Source: Pimelobacter sp. | GTDB lineage: Bacteria > Actinomycetota > Actinomycetes > Propionibacteriales > Nocardioidaceae | DNA length: 61,412 nt | Direction of reading: 5' to 3' | NCBI GenBank assembly: GCA_002698575.1 | Contig: NZZG01000154.1 | Coordinates: forward strand, 25,257 to 86,668 | Shown: positions 57,382 through 61,412 of the stretch, piece after piece | How the letters are laid out: every line of letters begins with the position of its first letter | Position numbering within the stretch: position 1 is the stretch's first letter | Translations under genes and position numbers: made by a program | The notes under the pieces: model-generated | What the model was told of the DNA's origin: nothing | Seen by the model: only the letters and a program-made list of their open reading frames with translations | Database searches by the model: none

Positions 57382-57471
57382 TTCAAGAGGGCTGGCTCCT
57401 GGCGAGGTGACCCGCCGGGACCGGCAATTCTGCGAAGAATCCTCGCCATTTCTGCGAAGACCTCTGGGTGG
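57381..57471. repeat. Right boundary direct repeat (attR-like) at the tmRNA 3' end
   Basis: 91-bp partner of 44036-44126 (about 85% identity, no gaps). Its last three bases are the last bases of the tmRNA gene. Direct orientation fits attL/attR of an integrated element. Confidence 0.75.
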
Positions 57472-57835
57472 AGCTGGCGGGAATCGAACCCGCGTCCTCG
57501 AGCGCCGAACCAGGTCTTCTCCGGGTGCAGTCAGTGATGTCGTTTTCTCGGCCCCGGCGCTGGCACTGACACGTCGCCGACAGGCTCAGTCAGGATTGAG
57601 TCCCGATCACCCCTCCTGACAGAGAGTGATCAGCAAGTCTCCTAGTCGACGCCAGGATCCGGGACGGAGACGGGTGCCCGGTCTGACGCTTCGATCACTG
57701 CTCAGGCAGCGAGAGCGAAGGAACTGCGATTGGTGTTGGCAGTTATAGGTTTCCAACGATCGTTTACGAGATGACGTTGGCTTCTCGACCCGCTTCCCCT
57801 GGAACTAACGTCCCAAGTCGAAACCGATCAGCCCC
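57469..57835 (-). ncRNA. ssrA: Transfer-messenger RNA (tmRNA)
   Basis: The 5' end is GGGGCTGA with the conserved TTTCGACT motif close by; the 3' end carries GGTTCGATTCCCGCC (T-arm) and CAGCTCC, pairing with GGGGCUG as a 7-bp acceptor stem. Length is 367 nt. The discriminator A is at 57469 and the next encoded bases are CCC, so the CCA tail is probably added enzymatically. It rescues stalled ribosomes and tags the products. The tag reading frame is intact. Confidence 0.97.
57702..57740 (-). other. tmRNA tag-peptide reading frame
   Basis: Resume codon GCC at 57740 gives ANTNRSSFALAA and a TGA stop. The FALAA end is the actinobacterial degron recognised by ClpXP. Confidence 0.9.
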
Positions 57836-57858
57836 TCTTGAGTTGTCGTGCGTTCATC

Positions 57859-57888
57859 AGTCTAGCGGGGTGAGCCGACAGCACCCAA
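57859..57888 (-). promoter_or_regulatory. tmRNA promoter
   Basis: On the minus strand TTGGGT (57888-57883) and TAGACT (57864-57859) are 18 bp apart, and the tmRNA 5' end follows 23 bp later, leaving a short 5' leader removed by processing. Confidence 0.55.
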
Positions 57889-57928
57889 CGGGTTGTGGTG
57901 GCGTGCGTGCGGTGATGGGTCGGTCAAG

Positions 57929-58046
57929 GGATCTCGATACGCCGGGTGCTCGCAAGCTCGCCCCGGCTACTCGATCACCGAGAGGCACGCTCGCTGCCCG
58001 GCTACTCGATCGCCGACAGGAGGTGACCTGCTCCTCGATCGCCGAG
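57929..58046. repeat. Interspersed hairpin-forming repeat
   Basis: GATCTCGATACGCCGG and a facing CCGGCTACTCGATC form a partial stem, followed by two more copies of the CTxCTCGATCGCCGA word (57967, 58002, 58031). From memory, this resembles repeats scattered between genes in Nocardioides genomes. It lies between tmRNA and the next gene. Confidence 0.55.
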
Positions 58047-58051
58047 CGGAC

Positions 58052-58681
58052 TCAGCGGTGCGCGTAGGTGCGCAGCGCGTCGGCGCCGGGGCCGTCGAGG
58101 CGGTCCAGGCGCGGCGTGCGTCCGAGGATCGCCAGGGCGAGGTCGGCGGCGGCGCCGGAGACCACGTCGCCGGTGCCGTGCTGCCACTCGAGGTCGGTGG
58201 CCTGGTACCAGAGGTCGGGGGGTGCCGAGGGGAGGAACCCGACGGTGGCCTTCTTGGTCATCAGGAAGTCGAGGGCCGGCCGCCACCGCTCCACCGGACG
58301 ATCGTCGTCGAGACCGAGGGGGATCCACATGTCGAGCTGGTGGACCAGGGCGTCCGTGTAGGGGCCCTTCACCCCCACGACCGGAGGGACCTGCCGTACG
58401 TCGGCCTTCTCGCGCAGCAGCGCCACCACCTGGCCCGGCGCCAGGTCCGCCCGGTTGGCGACCAGCACCTCCTGCAGTCGGTCCACGTCGCCGCGCGACC
58501 TCAGCAGCGCGAGCGCGGCCTCGCGCTTGGTGAAGTCGCAGCTGACGAGCAGGTGGGTCGCCATCTGGTGCACGGTCCACGAGGAGCACAGCGACGGGGT
58601 GCGCCACTGCTCGGGCGTGAGGGTGTCGAGCCGGGCCGCGATCGCGCGACGCTCGTCGGCCAGGGCGGCGTACAGGTCCAT
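58052..58681 (-). CDS. Mycothiol-dependent maleylpyruvate isomerase family protein (TIGR03083/DinB-like)
   Basis: 209-aa four-helix metal-binding protein. LDTLTPEQWRTPSLCSSWTVHQMATHLL is the family N-terminal signature with a metal-ligand His pair (TVHQMATH). The C-terminal half has VSGAAADLALAILGR. Real substrates of most members are unknown; mycothiol use is inferred from the family. Confidence 0.87.
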   Translation of the reverse strand: MDLYAALADERRAIAARLDTLTPEQWRTPSLCSSWTVHQMATHLLVSCDFTKREAALALLRSRGDVDRLQEVLVANRADLAPGQVVALLREKADVRQVPPVVGVKGPYTDALVHQLDMWIPLGLDDDRPVERWRPALDFLMTKKATVGFLPSAPPDLWYQATDLEWQHGTGDVVSGAAADLALAILGRTPRLDRLDGPGADALRTYAHR

Positions 58682-58685
58682 GCAC

Positions 58686-60034
58686 TCATCCTGCCGGAGC
58701 GGCCGCGGCCACGCGGGCCTCCCCCGCCTCGATCTCCGCGTGCAGGTCCACGCAGTAGCGCCCGAAGTCGATCTGGATCGTGTGCCGCGGCGCCGCGTAG
58801 TACTGCTCGAGGTGGAAGGCCTCGTCGGCGCGCATGATGCGCTCCTGCTCCTCCACCGGGGGCAGCACGTAGGCGCCGGTCAGCAGGCGAGCCAGCAGCT
58901 TGGACTGCTGCTCGGCGAGGTTGACGATCGTCGGCGAGGACTGGGCCAGCCCGAGGAAGTAGAGGTGCTCGACGCCGGGCTTGATCATCCGCTTGAACAA
59001 CGGGTACCGGTGCTCCTCGTCGGGGTGCAGCGCCGTCTCGCCGGGGTCGAAGAAGGGAAACTTCATCTCGTAGCCGGTGGCGCAGATGATGACGTCGGCC
59101 TCCACCGACGTCCCGTCGACCAGGTGCACCGAGGACCCGTCGAGGCGCTCGATGGCGGGCAGCATGTGGATGTCGCCGGAGCCGGCCCGGGTGAGGAAGT
59201 CGGCGCTCACCGAGGGGTGCGCGGCCAGCGGCTCGTGGTCCGGCTCCGGCAGCCCGTAGCCGCTCATCGAGCCCACCAGGTCGCGGATCAGCTCCCGCGA
59301 CGCCTTCAGGGCCACGTCCTTGGGGATGTCCGGCGGCGCCATCACCTTGTCGGCGGCAACCCCGTTGCGGTACTTGGGCAGCACCCACACTCCCCGCCGG
59401 GCCGAGACGTGGAGGGTCTCGGCCATCCAGCGGTTGGAGAGCTCCGAGGCGATGTCCATGGCGGAGTTGCCCATCCCGACCACGATCACCCGCTTGCCGC
59501 GCATCTCGACCGGCTCGAACGGGTTGACGTAGGCGTGGCTGTGCATGAGGACGCCGTCGAAGTGACCGGGGTAGTCGGGAGCGCCGGGCTCCAGTGGTGA
59601 CCGTTGGCCACGACCAGGTCGGTGTAGGTGCGCTGCTCGCCCGTCGACAGCTCGACGTCCCACCCGCCCGGTGCCTCCTCGGCATCGGCCGGTCGCCGTA
59701 CGGCGCGCTCGACGCCCACCTCGAACTCGATCGCGTCGCGCAGGTCGAAGTGGTCGGCGTAGTCGCGGAAGTACTGGTGCATCAGGGTGTGGTGCGGGAA
59801 GTCCGGGTAGTCCTCGGGCGCCGGGAAGTCCTCGAACTCCAACCGTCGCGTGGAGGTGTCGATGTGCAGGGACTCGTAGACGGCTGAGCGGCCGTTGGGG
59901 TTCTTGAAGTACCAGTTGCCACCCACGTCGTCGCTGAGCTCGAAGTGGTCGTAGTCGACGCCGAACTCCTTGAGGCGCTTGGCCGTCGTCAACCCGGAGC
60001 ACCCGGCGCCGATCACGCAGACCCGGGCGCTCAC
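58686..60034 (-). pseudogene. Flavin-containing monooxygenase, disrupted by one frameshift
   Basis: About 449 codons. From GTG 60034 the FAD site CVIGAGCSGL and DDVGGNWYF are in frame to the TDLVVANGHHWSP region. The frame then shifts near 59578 (a C run one base short), and the rest, including the FMO motif FDGVLMHSHAY and the NADPH site VVGMGNSAMDIA, is in the next frame to the stop at 58686. The reconstructed protein is otherwise complete. The GTG overlaps the stop of the upstream esterase gene. A sequencing error is possible. Confidence 0.85.
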
Positions 60035-61170
60035 AGCTTCTCCAGGCACGCGAAGGCGGTGGCGACGTACTCGTCGGTCCTCGGCGATCCGACCATGTGG
60101 TCGGCCATCTGGTTCATCGCGTAGGCGACCGTCGTGCGGCGCTCCGCGTCGTTGACCACGATCGAGCCGCCGTACCCGGTCCACCAGCAGACCTTGCCGT
60201 CCGGCACGGCCGGGGCCGACGGCGTCGGGAGGGCGTAGCCCATCCCGTAGGTCAGCGGCGCCATCAGCACCAGGTCGGGTCCGGAGGCCTGCACCTCCCA
60301 GATCCGGTCCACCGTCTCGCGCGACAGCAGCCGTACGCCGCCCACCTCGCCGCCGTGGGAGACCACCGACTGCACCTGAGCGATGCCCCGGGCGTTGCCG
60401 TGCCCGGCGGCTCCCCCGACCGTCGACCGACGCCACGGGGTGTCGTTGCAGAAGCCGGTCGTCAGCACCGGGTTGATCGCGGTCCTGATCAGGAAGTGGT
60501 CGGGCGGCAGCGTCGAGTAGTCCAGCTGCGAGGGGGGTGGTGGCAGGAGGTCGGCGCAGTGCGCCAACGCGTCGTCGGGCACCCCGAGGTGGAAGCCGGG
60601 CGAGCCGCCGCTGAGCGGGGCGACCACCTCCTCACGCAGCACCTCGGCCAGCGGGCGCCCGGTCGCCGCCCGCACGACGCCGTCGAGCAGGTGTCCGTGG
60701 TCGATGATCTGGTACGCCGGCGCCGAGCCCGGCTCGTACCACGGCGCCTGCGCGGCGAGCAGCGCCTCGCTGGCCTCCAGGTCGATGCACTGCTCGGCGG
60801 TGATCGGCGCGTCCCACCCGGGCAGGCCGGAGGTGTGCCCCATCAGGTGACGCACGAGCACGCGCTCCTTGCCGGCGGCCCCGAACTCCGGCCAGTACGA
60901 CGCCACCGGGGCGTCGAGGTCGATCTCGCCGCGGTCGGCCAGCACCAGCACGGCCAGCCCGACCATCGTCTTGGTGACCGACCAGACCTGGACGATCGTG
61001 TCCCGCGTCCACGGCACCCCTGGCCTGGCCTCACCTCCCCACAGGTCGGCGACGAGCTCGCCGTCGTGCACCACCGCGAGGCTCGCCCCGACGTCGGTGC
61101 CGTCGGCGAGGTTGCGGTCCAGGACATCTCTCAGCGGGGCGAAGGCCTCCGCGCATGTGCCGTCGATCAC
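60031..61170 (-). CDS. Beta-lactamase-fold serine esterase
   Basis: 379 aa, class C beta-lactamase/EstB fold: nucleophile SVTK, YQIIDHG as the Tyr motif, and HGGEVGG-like C-terminal motif. Such enzymes hydrolyse esters or lactones rather than beta-lactams. GTG 61170 lies 10 bp inside of a KstR-type palindrome. Its stop overlaps the monooxygenase start (GTGA), so both act in one pathway. Pairing of a Baeyer-Villiger-type monooxygenase with an esterase would fit oxidation then ester or lactone cleavage. Confidence 0.9.
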   Translation of the reverse strand: MIDGTCAEAFAPLRDVLDRNLADGTDVGASLAVVHDGELVADLWGGEARPGVPWTRDTIVQVWSVTKTMVGLAVLVLADRGEIDLDAPVASYWPEFGAAGKERVLVRHLMGHTSGLPGWDAPITAEQCIDLEASEALLAAQAPWYEPGSAPAYQIIDHGHLLDGVVRAATGRPLAEVLREEVVAPLSGGSPGFHLGVPDDALAHCADLLPPPPSQLDYSTLPPDHFLIRTAINPVLTTGFCNDTPWRRSTVGGAAGHGNARGIAQVQSVVSHGGEVGGVRLLSRETVDRIWEVQASGPDLVLMAPLTYGMGYALPTPSAPAVPDGKVCWWTGYGGSIVVNDAERRTTVAYAMNQMADHMVGSPRTDEYVATAFACLEKL

Positions 61171-61179
61171 GTTCGTAGC

Positions 61180-61195
61180 CTAGAACGTGTTCTAG
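61180..61195. promoter_or_regulatory. KstR-type operator palindrome
   Basis: TAGAACGTGTTCTA (61181-61194) fits TnnAACnnGTTnnA, the site of the TetR-type steroid regulator KstR, and the C/G pair outside extends it to a 16-bp palindrome with perfect 7-bp arms. It is 10 bp upstream of the esterase start. Confidence 0.6.
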
Positions 61196-61340
61196 GGAGT
61201 TGCACCCTCGCTGTTGCACTCCATGTGTCTTGTGGTGGATGTGGGGCCCGCTCGCTAGTCGACCTGGTCGTTCGGGGTTGGCCCTGGTCGTTGGCCCCGG
61301 TGGTTGCGGCGGCGGGGCCGCGCGCGTAGCCGACCTGCTC

Positions 61341-61403
61341 CCGCCGTCAAGGATCGCCTGCGGCGCCCGCTTCGCGGCGGCCTGCGGCCGTCCTTGACTG
61401 CGG
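61341..61403. repeat. Inverted repeat at the right window edge
   Basis: CCGCCGTCAAGGA and TCCTTGACTGCGG (12 of 13 pairs) bracket a GC-rich interior capable of a long hairpin. No gene was found from 61196 to the end. From memory, similar elements recur in intergenic regions of Nocardioides-type genomes. Confidence 0.5.
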
Positions 61404-61412
61404 GACCCGGTA

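Larger units (their letters stand above)
44036..57471. mobile_element. Putative integrated defence island beside the tmRNA gene
   Basis: A 13.4-kb segment between two direct repeats, one abutting tmRNA, a classic integration target. Contents are atypical for the neighbourhood: a large Avs-like NTPase operon, several orphan small genes, a recombinase-like/transposase cassette, and stretches of lower GC (visible at 44.2-45.0 and 56.4-57.2 kb). Repeat divergence of about 15% suggests an old insertion or that the element brought its own copy of the flank. No intact canonical integrase was found. Confidence 0.6.

Noticed and set aside
57199..57537. 112-aa open frame across the tmRNA 3' end
   Set aside because: Overlaps a confidently identified structural RNA and its terminator; composition is non-coding.
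61200..61397. 65-aa open frame at the right edge
   Set aside because: Lies on an inverted repeat, no ribosome binding site, low-complexity residues.

Overview
This is a high-GC actinobacterial chromosome segment, most like Nocardioides or a close relative in the Nocardioidaceae. The pointers are heavy G/C third-position use, many GTG starts with 4-bp start/stop overlaps, mycobacterium-like gene order, mycothiol-associated and WXG-type proteins, and an actinobacterial tmRNA. No CRISPR array, tRNA or rRNA was found.

Layout. 1-5.6 kb: the 5' part of rph, then a divergent four-gene lipid operon (acyltransferase, acyl-CoA ligase, wax ester synthase/DGAT, alpha/beta hydrolase). 5.5-18.2 kb: a mostly minus-strand block keeping the order of the M. 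tuberculosis Rv1331-Rv1340 region (clpS, DUF2017, mec, cysO, cysM, murI, MBL-fold hydrolase, rph), interrupted by an ABC exporter, an SGNH hydrolase, secreted proteins, a PAS protein and a NYN-domain protein. 18.2-24.6 kb: enoyl-CoA hydratase, two regulator-MFS pairs (ArsR-type and MarR-type, each with a nearby palindrome), and hppD opposite an Lrp-type regulator. 25-30.6 kb: a three-gene WXG/type VII-like cassette, GNAT, thioesterase/HxlR pair, DUF1059 and an ECF sigma factor. 30.7-42.9 kb: DEAD-type helicase with DUF3039, YqgE, TetR, DUF3048 lipoprotein, FabG, HIT protein, M15 peptidase, and a hybrid histidine kinase with its own receiver protein.

44.0-57.5 kb is the accessory region. It is bounded by two direct copies of a roughly 127-bp block (hairpin plus 91 bp). 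The right copy abuts the 3' end of the tmRNA gene, a classic integration site. Inside are an Avs-like STAND NTPase of 1,733 aa with a Cap4/DUF4297-like nuclease N-terminus, a translationally coupled partner of unknown fold, a third small gene, several orphan small genes, and a three-gene mobile cassette. That cassette combines an unknown protein, a tyrosine-recombinase-like protein lacking visible catalytic residues, and a frameshifted DDE transposase. This is the best candidate for an undescribed system: a defence island beside tmRNA with uncharacterised partner genes.

57.8-61.4 kb: family-specific repeats, a mycothiol-dependent isomerase-family protein, a flavin monooxygenase broken by one frameshift, and a beta-lactamase-fold esterase. 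The last two are coupled and preceded by a perfect KstR-type palindrome, which suggests steroid or lipid catabolic control. All functional statements come from reading motifs and gene order; no database search was run.
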